The translations under genes were made by a program, and so were the position numbers. The notes beneath the pieces are model-generated. The model was not told the DNA's origin and ran no database searches. It was given only the letters and a program-made list of their open reading frames with translations. A stretch of 64,000 nucleotides of DNA from CAIYYO01 sp049299895 (GTDB taxonomy: Archaea; Altiarchaeota; Altiarchaeia; IMC4; QMZM01), in contig JBAQYF010000020.1 of NCBI GenBank assembly GCA_049299895.1, positions 1-64,000 of the forward strand. Reading direction: 5' to 3'. This document shows, piece after piece, positions 1-6,743 of this stretch (position 1 is its first letter; each line of letters opens with the position of its first letter).

Positions 1-196
1 GCCTCACCACGTCATGCAGATCAGCCTGCGTATCATATATCGCCGCATTAAACCTCCTCTGAGCAACCAAGTCAGCCTGATTAGACACATACGAAGTGTT
101 TATCAAGTGTATTGCGATCACTGCGACCAGGCATATTACCATTAGGCCTATTAGGGTGTAGAAGAGCATTCCTTTGTTTTTTATTTTGTTTTTCAT
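1..196 (-). CDS. Pilin-like membrane-anchored protein (partial, C-terminus outside window)
   Basis: Only the first 65 residues are inside the window. The protein begins with a short basic stretch (MKNKIKNKG) followed by a single hydrophobic segment of about 20 residues and then a polar helical region. This is the layout of an archaeal class III signal peptide or pilin-like anchor. It is the last visible gene of a minus-strand operon: its ATG lies 4 nt after the stop of the preceding gene, behind a clear Shine-Dalgarno sequence (GGAGGGG about 6 nt upstream). By position and architecture it probably belongs to the same pilus-like or surface complex as the three genes before it. No specific family is recognised from the fragment. 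Confidence 0.7.
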   Translation of the reverse strand, partial: MKNKIKNKGMLFYTLIGLMVICLVAVIAIHLINTSYVSNQADLVAQRRFNAAIYDTQADLHDVVR

Positions 197-200
197 CTTT

Positions 201-1772
201 TTATCCCCTCCATATGTATAGGTCTAGTAAAGCATTTTGGCTGTCGTATACGAGTAGTTTTTTTCTTGCGTGTCCTGCGTTGTCCGGTATTTTCGTGCAG
301 TTTCCTAGGGTGATCTGGTTTGTGTCGCAGCAGGTTTTTGCTTTGAAGCAGTACGTGTATCCTTCCAGGTATGCGTCCAGTGCTTTTTTGACTTGTTCTT
401 TTGTTATGTCGCGGAAGTCTTTTCTTCCGAGTGTTAGTATGACTGCTTGTATTATCCTGCTTTTTGAGTCTTCGGTTGTTTTGTTTGTGTTGTTCTGCGT
501 CTGGTTCCCGGTTATTGTCTGCGTATCGTTCATTTCGTATTTGTCGGCGCATCTGGTGCATTCGTTGCATCCGATCGAGCCGCAGCCCGTGCAGTTTTCG
601 CATGCTTCGAAGGTGTTTGTGTTTGTTATTTCGACGGTATGCTCAGACCAGTTAAAGAGGGTATATAGGTCGCTTACTGGGTAGGTGTTTTCACATGTTA
701 TGCATGCGCCGCAGCCGGTGCATTCTTTTGTTGTCGCATTGCATTCCAGGCAGTTTATGCAGAAGCTGCAGACCGAGGCGTTTATCAAAAGGGTGCTTGT
801 ATTTCCCTGCACGGCATATGTTTCAGGTTCTGTTTCCGTTTCTTCTGAAGTATTCAGGTATTGCATCCCTATTATTGCAGCTATTGCGCCTCCCGCCCTC
901 AGGTAGTCTGATTGTACCAGGCGGTCTTCTACGTAAAGCGATTCGCCCGCCATCATGGTCAGAGGAGCAGTCCGCAGGTCCGCCCTAACAGGCAGCAAGT
1001 CTATCAGTGTTGCGTTTTCCTTTACTCCCAGCTCCGCATAGCTTATGTAGTGGTCCAGTTTCACGTTTACCTCTCTTAACAGGCAGCGTGTTTGTTGTAT
1101 CCGGTCCAGGAGCATCTGATCTTCTGAGTAGCTGTCTATCTTTGTTATTATGTCCTGGAGGGCATTATCCGAGGTGTCTATTTGTTCTATGACCCCTGCC
1201 GAGGCATTGGTTACCCGGGATGTGAGCGCATCCACCTGGGCGCATGGGTCTGAGTCGTTTATGTTTATCCCCCCTATTATCTGTCCATAGACGTTTACGT
1301 CTAGTATTTCATCGCATTTTGCCGGCAGTTTTTGTATCTCTTTGGATGTCTTATCCACGTAATATTTTGTCGTCGTGAGTATTTGGCGCGCCAATTCTAT
1401 GCTGGTCTTTACCCTGGTTAAGTCCTCTTTCAGTTTTGAAGAGTTATCAGACCATCCATCCAGTGTGGCATCCAGGTTCCCGGTTAATTCTCTGAGCAAT
1501 TTTCCCGCATCCGACAGTTTCTTCAGGTCTTTGTCTTCTACGTTTTCTATTGTGCCTGCCTGCACTGTTTCGTATCCGTCCCCGTCTATCGTCAGGTATG
1601 ACAAGGCATCCAGTGTCTGGGCTGCATACCTGTTCTCAGCTTCATATCCTATGTTTTTTATGCTCGCAGACTGGTGGGATACTGAATATATCTGTATTGC
1701 CGCAAAGGCCATGACAAGTATGATCGCATATATCATCACGTCAAAGAGGCTGGAGATTCCCTTATCTTTCAT
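201..1772 (-). CDS. Pilin-like protein with ferredoxin-like Cys clusters
   Basis: About 523 residues. The start is placed at 1772 because GGAGG sits 6 nt upstream and the ATG overlaps the stop of the preceding gene (ATGA), a sign of translational coupling; an upstream ATG at 1790 lacks this. The N-terminus (MKDKG, then a hydrophobic run) fits a class III/prepilin-like anchor. Residues about 40-330 are helical and rich in Asp, Lys and Leu. Residues about 332-359 carry two successive CxxCxxCxxC motifs. A third Cys group at about 388-406 has the pattern CxxCxxCx4CxxCxxC, followed by a CC pair near the C-terminus. There are many NxT/S sites, consistent with an extracellular location. CxxCxxCxxC is the classic 4Fe-4S ligand pattern, but zinc binding or disulfides are also possible. 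Function unknown. Confidence 0.8.
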   Translation of the reverse strand: MKDKGISSLFDVMIYAIILVMAFAAIQIYSVSHQSASIKNIGYEAENRYAAQTLDALSYLTIDGDGYETVQAGTIENVEDKDLKKLSDAGKLLRELTGNLDATLDGWSDNSSKLKEDLTRVKTSIELARQILTTTKYYVDKTSKEIQKLPAKCDEILDVNVYGQIIGGININDSDPCAQVDALTSRVTNASAGVIEQIDTSDNALQDIITKIDSYSEDQMLLDRIQQTRCLLREVNVKLDHYISYAELGVKENATLIDLLPVRADLRTAPLTMMAGESLYVEDRLVQSDYLRAGGAIAAIIGMQYLNTSEETETEPETYAVQGNTSTLLINASVCSFCINCLECNATTKECTGCGACITCENTYPVSDLYTLFNWSEHTVEITNTNTFEACENCTGCGSIGCNECTRCADKYEMNDTQTITGNQTQNNTNKTTEDSKSRIIQAVILTLGRKDFRDITKEQVKKALDAYLEGYTYCFKAKTCCDTNQITLGNCTKIPDNAGHARKKLLVYDSQNALLDLYIWRG

Positions 1773-2224
1773 TTTTGCCTCCAGACCCATGTTTTTATCT
1801 TCCCGGACCGTATGTCGTCTATTTTGTGCAGTATCGCAACCGGCATGTCTAATGCGACCGCGTTTTCCGCGGGGCCGCCGCAGGTCTTGCTTTCTCCCGC
1901 TTCAATTATCTGTATGCTGCAGTTGTAAGCTGCCGGACAATACAGGTATAGTTCCTCGCAGGTGGTTTTCTGGATGGCTTCATAGTCCAGCAACTGGGGC
2001 GTGTTTGCATGGGTGAGACTGCTTTTCTTTGACAAAACCTCCAACAGGTCTGCTGCGGTCTTATGTGTTACTTGGGCCTCCCGTTCCTGGAGGTTTCTCA
2101 TAACTGAAGAAAAAGTCAATGTGATGAATACAAAAGTGATTATCAACGCGATCACCAGCGGGAATAACACTTCAAAGGAGAAGGGCCCTATTTGCCCTCT
2201 GTTTAATATTCTTGGCGCAGGCAT
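1769..2224 (-). CDS. Type IV pilin-like protein with class III signal peptide
   Basis: About 151 residues. The start at 2224 is chosen because the frame upstream overlaps the preceding gene heavily, and GGGGTGA lies a few bases before this ATG. The N-terminus reads MPAPRILNRG followed by QIGPFSFE and a hydrophobic stretch. This is the canonical archaeal class III signal (Arg-Gly before Gln, acidic residue shortly after), cleaved by an EppA/PibD-type peptidase in known systems. The rest is a small extracellular domain with six cysteines. It overlaps the gene before it by 22 nt and the gene after it by 4 nt, so the operon is tightly coupled. Likely a minor pilin or pilus-associated protein; the exact role is unknown. 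Confidence 0.75.
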   Translation of the reverse strand: MPAPRILNRGQIGPFSFEVLFPLVIALIITFVFITLTFSSVMRNLQEREAQVTHKTAADLLEVLSKKSSLTHANTPQLLDYEAIQKTTCEELYLYCPAAYNCSIQIIEAGESKTCGGPAENAVALDMPVAILHKIDDIRSGKIKTWVWRQK

Positions 2225-2982
2225 GTCTGATTCACCCCGTCTGTTAGAAATAATATATCCCCTGCGTTGTTCCACACTGCCTTGCAGGGCCCCTGTTGGT
2301 TACACCAGTATAAATGATTGCTTAGATCGTTCCCGCAGCCGGTATATACCGTAACTGAAGCGTTCGGAGAGAGGATGTATTGTAGGAATATATATTTGTG
2401 ACCTATTTTGTCGGACAGCACCCAATTAGACAGGTCAAAAAATGTGTCACAGCCGTTCCTTAATATAACATATTCCCCGTCTGTGTTGTTGCAGTCGTTT
2501 CCCTGGGCATTGTAGTGTATGTCTGCTTGTATGCATCCTGCGCAACTGCTTTTCCTGCCCAAAAGCAGTCTCCCGTCGTCGTTTTTCAGGAACAATGTGA
2601 CGTTCTCTTCCGACTCGTTTTTTATCTGGCGCGGAAAACCGGATAAATTAACTTTGGCAGGCGCCCCTCCAAGAGATACACCACACCTGGTACCCAGAAC
2701 GCTTATCAAAACCCCCGTCTTAGCTCCGTCGGCTATCCAAAGCTTATATGGCAGGCCCTCTATCTTTTTAGGCAGACTATACTCGGTTTTGCTTCCTGCA
2801 GGCCCAGTATATGCGTTAACCATAGCGGATGCGAGACCTTCAGCCACTTGATTCGCCCGGTCTGAAGCATTTATGCAGCCAATATAATTAAAAGTCATAA
2901 ACATCAGAAGGACTATCGTTACGACCGCAATCATAATACCAACGCGAGAAAGCGTCCACGTAATCCACCCCCGGTCGTTCAT
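2203..2982 (-). CDS. Pilin-like protein with C-terminal lamin-tail (LTD) domain
   Basis: About 259 residues, first gene of the minus-strand pilin-like operon. The ATG at 2982 is preferred; a TTG two codons upstream is possible. The N-terminus (MNDRG, then one hydrophobic segment of about 22 residues) fits a prepilin-type anchor. From about residue 145 the sequence has hallmarks of the lamin-tail domain (PF00932): EYVILRN, then DLSNWVLSD, then a hydrophobic strand, LSPNASVTVYTG, LYWCNQQ and AVWNNAGDILFLTD. This is a beta-sandwich found in many secreted bacterial and archaeal proteins. Cysteines in the domain suggest disulfides. The operon order suggests it is displayed together with the other pilin-like subunits. 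Confidence 0.78.
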   Translation of the reverse strand: MNDRGWITWTLSRVGIMIAVVTIVLLMFMTFNYIGCINASDRANQVAEGLASAMVNAYTGPAGSKTEYSLPKKIEGLPYKLWIADGAKTGVLISVLGTRCGVSLGGAPAKVNLSGFPRQIKNESEENVTLFLKNDDGRLLLGRKSSCAGCIQADIHYNAQGNDCNNTDGEYVILRNGCDTFFDLSNWVLSDKIGHKYIFLQYILSPNASVTVYTGCGNDLSNHLYWCNQQGPCKAVWNNAGDILFLTDGVNQTCLRQEY

Positions 2983-3026
2983 CTTCAAATAAACCTTTCT
3001 GGTTATATAAAATTCCGTTTCTTTGA

Positions 3027-3034
3027 GTATATAA
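3027..3034 (-). promoter_or_regulatory. TATA box of the pilin-like operon
   Basis: On the minus strand the sequence reads TTATATAC, about 48 nt upstream of the first ATG at 2982. With the usual archaeal spacing, transcription would start near 3004 and leave a leader of about 22 nt. The box ends only 7 nt from the inverted repeat of the neighbouring insertion element, so the element may have displaced older upstream control sequences. Confidence 0.5.
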
Positions 3035-3040
3035 TAGATG

Positions 3041-3055
3041 TCTTGCGTAATTATT
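3041..3055. repeat. Terminal inverted repeat, low-coordinate end of the IS
   Basis: TCTTGCGTAATTATT. Its reverse complement is found at 4087-4101 with one mismatch. Partial similarity continues a few bases inward (TGT-rich stretch). Confidence 0.7.
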
Positions 3056-3093
3056 TTGTTGGTTTGAATAGGGCGTTATCTGATTGGGTTTTC

Positions 3094-4025
3094 TTATCTT
3101 ATAAAGGGTTGAACGTTCATTCCTTGCGTGTGCATTGTTTGCAGGTTTACAAGTCCTGCTGCAATTGAGAATACTGTGTTGTAGTTTTCTTTTTTGTTCC
3201 GGTATTTTTCTCCGATTATGCTATATTTCTTAATCTTGCAAAGGGTGTTTTCCACAATCACCCTTTGCCTGCTGTGCTTTTTGTTTCTTATTTTCTGTTC
3301 GGATGACGGGCTTCCCCCCTTTTTCTTTTTCTCCGGAAGCCTGACTTTCATTTTTGGAAAAATCCTTTTTCACTCCAATGCATCCCAAGTCTAATCCCGC
3401 TCCAATGCCTGGAGGTATTGCCGGGTGCTGTTCTCTAAACAGTTGAAGGTCGTGCTTTCTTCCTTTTACGTGCCGTGTATTGTGTAGTATCAAACCGTTA
3501 CTATTTACCATAATCCGGGTCTTTATCGAGTACTTCTTCTTTTTGCCCGAATAGTAATTACGTCTCATCATCCTATTTTTAGGTCTGGGTTTCTCCTGTT
3601 AGGTTGCATCTATGAATGCTTTTGCCCCGGGAAAGAGCATTGGTAATTCCTCTAAATTCTTGGCCCTCTTAACTTTTTTATAAACCTTGACCGGAGTCGG
3701 AAGGCATGATCTCATCAAAGGAGCAAGAATAGACATATTACGACACACGTTGCTTTCATGCAGGCCAAACAAAAGGCCTGCCAAGCTTTCTGTAACGTAC
3801 TGACGATAACAGAGCAAAAACATCAAAACACGGTCAGGCAAACAATGATTATAAGGCCTGCCACCCCCCCCCAACAGCGTTAACTAGATCATTGCGCCTT
3901 CTCTCATTAAAGACGGAGTAATTAATCTTTGCAAAGGCCAAAAGCCCGTCAAAAACCTCAACACTAACCCCAAAAAACCTAAAGAACTCTTCAGGCTTTT
4001 TAATAACAGACTCATACGTAATCAA
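3094..4025 (-). pseudogene. IS5-family-like DDE transposase, broken
   Basis: The N-terminal helical part is readable from about 4025 to the run of nine G on the coding strand (3864-3872), where the frame shifts. It continues with a GRPY motif and a helical domain to FIDAT (first catalytic Asp), followed at once by an in-frame TAA at 3599-3601 where this family normally has Glu or Gln. The same frame then continues through a YYSGKKKKYS segment and GLDLGCIG (second catalytic Asp). Another frameshift near 3350-3365 leads to the last part, with VIVENTLCKIKKYSI (third acidic residue). The order of motifs matches DDE_Tnp_4/IS5-type transposases. At least three lesions make it inactive unless some are sequencing errors in homopolymers. 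Confidence 0.8.
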
Positions 4026-4086
4026 TGCAAACGCCTCTTTATACGCTAATCAGTATAAGGAGGTCTGTATACTCACACAACACACC

Positions 4087-4101
4087 AATAATTATGCAAG
4101 A
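4087..4101. repeat. Terminal inverted repeat, high-coordinate end of the IS
   Basis: AATAATTATGCAAGA, the inverted partner of 3041-3055 (14 of 15 positions). It lies 38 nt from the end of hisF. Confidence 0.7.
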
Positions 4102-4139
4102 GGTCTAATAATGGAGAAAAGATCGGCAATACGCGGATA

Positions 4140-4952
4140 CTATAGCCGGACGTGTACCCCGTTCTCGTTTAAGTATTTTTTTACCTTGGATATGGGATAC
4201 TCATTGTAGTGAAAGATACTTGCTGCAAGAGCCGCTGAAGCCTTCGTTTTTTGGAATACTTCGAGCATGTGCTCCGGTTTTCCGACCCCCCCGGATGCGA
4301 TCACTGGGATCTTCACGCTTTCTGAGACTGCTTTTGTCAGCTCGATGTCGAAGCCGTCTTTTGTGCCGTCACGGTCCATGGACGTTAAAAGGATGTCGCC
4401 TGCGCCTCTTTCGTCCGCTTCCATTGCCCATTCTATTGCATCCATACCCGTGAACTGCCTTCCCCCGTGCGTGGAGCATTCGAACCAGCATACGCCTTTA
4501 GAGGTCTTGACGGTCTTCCTGCCGGAAAGATGATCATACCTCCTCTTTGCGTCGATAGCGACGACGCATGCCTGTCTTCCGTATGCTTCGGATATCTCGT
4601 TTATCAGGGAGGGGGTTTTTAGTGCTGACGTGTTTATGCTGACTTTATCCGCTCCGGAATTGAAGACCTTGCGGGCGTCCAAGAGGCTGCTTATGCCTCC
4701 TCCGACCGTCAGCGGGACGAATACGCTTTGCGCGGTCTTCTTTATGACGTCCGTCATAGTGCCACGTCGGTCGCTTGATGCGGTTATGTCGAGGAAGACT
4801 ATTTCGTCCGCCCCGTCCAGGTAGTATTTTTCCGCGAGTTCCCAGGGGATCCCGGCGTATTTGATCTCTTTGAATTCCTTTCCTTTAACGACCCGTCCTT
4901 CCGGCGTTCCGAGGTCGCAGTCCAGGCAGGGGATTATGCGTTTTGCTAGCAT
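4140..4952 (-). CDS. hisF: Imidazole glycerol phosphate synthase cyclase subunit HisF
   Basis: About 270 residues, a (beta-alpha)8 barrel that uses ammonia from HisH to convert PRFAR into imidazole glycerol phosphate and AICAR (histidine synthesis). The start IIPCLDCDLGTPEGRVVKG carries the insertion after the first strand that is known from methanogen-type HisF. FLDITAS, VGGGISS, DKVSINTSA, VVAIDAKRR, SMDRDGTKDGFD and IASGGVG are all present, including the two catalytic Asp regions. The ATG at 4952 overlaps the end of hisH by 7 nt and has GGGGGTG upstream, so I prefer it to the GTG at 4961. It is the last gene of carA-hisH-hisF. No other his genes are in the window. Confidence 0.95.
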   Translation of the reverse strand: MLAKRIIPCLDCDLGTPEGRVVKGKEFKEIKYAGIPWELAEKYYLDGADEIVFLDITASSDRRGTMTDVIKKTAQSVFVPLTVGGGISSLLDARKVFNSGADKVSINTSALKTPSLINEISEAYGRQACVVAIDAKRRYDHLSGRKTVKTSKGVCWFECSTHGGRQFTGMDAIEWAMEADERGAGDILLTSMDRDGTKDGFDIELTKAVSESVKIPVIASGGVGKPEHMLEVFQKTKASAALAASIFHYNEYPISKVKKYLNENGVHVRL

Positions 4953-5545
4953 TTGACGCACCCCCGGAAGTTCTCAAGGATGGCGAGGCCTTTTGATCCG
5001 GATTTTTCCGGGTGGAACTGTAGGCCGAATATGTTGTCTTCCGCGACGACGGCCGTTACGTCAGTCCCGTATTCCACGGACGCCACTATCACCGGCTTGT
5101 CTTTTGGGACGCAGTAATATGAGTGCACGAAATAGAAGAAATCCCCGTCGGATATGCCGTCCAGGAGGCCTATCGGCTTTGTTATCTTTATCTCGTTCCA
5201 GCCTATCTGAGGCGAGAGAACGGTCTTCGGAAGCTTCACAACGTTCCCGGGAATCAGTCCCAGGCCTTTTGCCTTCCCTTCATCGCTTCCGTCGAATAAG
5301 ACCTGCATCCCCAGGCATATGCCCATAAAAGGGATCCCGGATTTGACGGTGTCCAGTATGTCATCTCTCAGGGGTACAATGTTCTTCATGGCCGAATCGA
5401 ACGCTCCGACGCCGGGAATAACGATCCCGTCCGCATCTTTGAATAGCTTAGAATTTGTTACAACTTTCACATCCGCGCCGGTCTTTTCAAAGGCGTTCTT
5501 TATACTGTATAAGTTCCCCATGCCGTAGTCGATTATGGCGATCAT
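4946..5545 (-). CDS. hisH: Imidazole glycerol phosphate synthase glutaminase subunit HisH
   Basis: About 199 residues, class I glutamine amidotransferase that supplies ammonia to HisF. The sequence begins MIAIIDYGMGNLYSIKNAF. It has the nucleophile motif GICLGMQ and the catalytic His-Glu pair in LQFHPEKSG near the C-terminus. The ATG at 5545 shares one base with the stop of carA (TAATG), and the 3' end overlaps hisF, so translation of the three genes is probably coupled. Confidence 0.95.
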   Translation of the reverse strand: MIAIIDYGMGNLYSIKNAFEKTGADVKVVTNSKLFKDADGIVIPGVGAFDSAMKNIVPLRDDILDTVKSGIPFMGICLGMQVLFDGSDEGKAKGLGLIPGNVVKLPKTVLSPQIGWNEIKITKPIGLLDGISDGDFFYFVHSYYCVPKDKPVIVASVEYGTDVTAVVAEDNIFGLQFHPEKSGSKGLAILENFRGCVKC

Positions 5546-6633
5546 TATTTTAGCATCTCGACGTATTCGTCGAACAGGTAGTAGTTGTACCAGGGCCCTG
5601 CGTGTGCCTCGGGGTGGTACTGCACCGCTCTTATGGGCAGTTCCTTGCTCTTTATCCCTTCGACCGAGCCGTCGTTCAGGGAGACGTGCGTGACCTCCCA
5701 TTCAGGGGGGAGGGTCTTTGCATCCACCGCGAATCCGTGGTTCTGACTTGTTATGTGCGACCTCTTTGTTTTCAGGTCTTTTACAGGGTGATTGCTTCCG
5801 CGGTGTCCGAATTTGAGCTTGTAGGTCTTAGCGCCGGATGCAAGGCCGAGGAGTTGGTTTCCGAGGCAGATGCCGAACATCGGGATCTGCTCGTCCATCA
5901 GTTTCTTAATAGTGTTTATCGCGTAATCGACCTTCTCAGGGTCGCCTGGGCCGTTCGATATCATTATCCCGGAGGGTTCGTAGGCCATTATCTCCTTTGC
6001 AGTAGTCCTAGCCGGCACCTGTATTACGTTGATTTTGCGCTCTGTTATAAGGTTTATTATGCTCTGCTTCGCGCCGCAGTCCAATACGACGACCGTTTTC
6101 TCCCCGCCCACGTCGTAGGTCTTCGGTTTCTTGATCGAAACGAGATCGACAAGGTCTTTTTCCGAGATTGATCTTAATTTTGCCGCCTTCTCTTTCAGGG
6201 CAGGCAGCTCGCTCTTCTCATAAGGGTATTTGAGTATGCCGTTCATGACGCCGTGGTCCCTTATCTTCCGGGTGAGAAAGCGGGTGTCTATGCTGTGTAT
6301 GCCGGGTATGCCCTGCTCTTTGAGAAAATTATCAAGGAGACCGGTCATCTTGCCGTGCCAGGGATGATCAGTGAGCTCGCGTATTATGTATCCCTCGGCC
6401 TGTATCCTGCCGGATTCAAAATCAGTCTTGTTGACGCCGTAGTTCCCAACAAGGGGATAGGTCATCATCAGTATCTGCGCCTTATAGGATGGATCGGTCA
6501 AAGTCTCCTGGTATCCGCACATCGAGGTGTTGAAGACGACTTCCCCTTCCACCGAGGTCTTTGCGCCGAATCCAACGCCTTCCACAATGGTTCCGTCCTG
6601 CATGACGAGGACCGCATCAGTCGTTTTGCTCAT
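5545..6633 (-). CDS. carA: Carbamoyl-phosphate synthase small (glutaminase) subunit
   Basis: About 362 residues. It has the N-terminal CPSase small-chain domain (GVGFGAKTSVEGEVVFNT, then MTYPLVGNYG) followed by a class I glutamine amidotransferase domain with nucleophile Cys in GICLGNQ and the His-Glu pair in VQYHPEAHAGP. It hydrolyses glutamine for carbamoyl phosphate used in pyrimidine and arginine synthesis. The large subunit gene carB is not in the window. First gene of a three-gene unit with hisH and hisF. The ATG at 6633 has no Shine-Dalgarno; a TATA box about 29 nt upstream suggests a nearly leaderless mRNA. Confidence 0.95.
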   Translation of the reverse strand: MSKTTDAVLVMQDGTIVEGVGFGAKTSVEGEVVFNTSMCGYQETLTDPSYKAQILMMTYPLVGNYGVNKTDFESGRIQAEGYIIRELTDHPWHGKMTGLLDNFLKEQGIPGIHSIDTRFLTRKIRDHGVMNGILKYPYEKSELPALKEKAAKLRSISEKDLVDLVSIKKPKTYDVGGEKTVVVLDCGAKQSIINLITERKINVIQVPARTTAKEIMAYEPSGIMISNGPGDPEKVDYAINTIKKLMDEQIPMFGICLGNQLLGLASGAKTYKLKFGHRGSNHPVKDLKTKRSHITSQNHGFAVDAKTLPPEWEVTHVSLNDGSVEGIKSKELPIRAVQYHPEAHAGPWYNYYLFDEYVEMLK

Positions 6634-6657
6634 CAATAATTTATTCGGATTATTGAC

Positions 6658-6666
6658 ATAATAAAC
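6658..6666 (-). promoter_or_regulatory. TATA box of carA-hisH-hisF
   Basis: Minus-strand GTTTATTAT centred about 29 nt upstream of the carA ATG, which predicts a start of transcription within a few bases of the start codon. Confidence 0.4.
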
Positions 6667-6743
6667 AGATTATCCGGCCATTAGTCTAAGACAAACCATG
6701 GGAGATTTTCCTTCTGCAGGCGACCATAAAATAGCATAATACA

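Larger units (their letters stand above)
3041..4101. mobile_element. Decayed IS5-like insertion sequence
   Basis: A region of about 1.06 kb bounded by 15-bp terminal inverted repeats, TCTTGCGTAATTATT at 3041-3055 and its inverted partner at 4087-4101, matching at 14 of 15 positions. It contains a single transposase frame on the minus strand, broken by at least two frameshifts and one stop codon. The size and the transposase type fit an IS5-like (DDE_Tnp_4 class) element. No convincing target-site duplication was seen. The element sits between hisF and the pilin-like operon. Confidence 0.75.

Noticed and set aside
3864..3872. Programmed frameshift at the nine-G run in the transposase
   Set aside because: The same gene also has an in-frame stop and a second frameshift, so simple decay (or homopolymer read error) is the better explanation.
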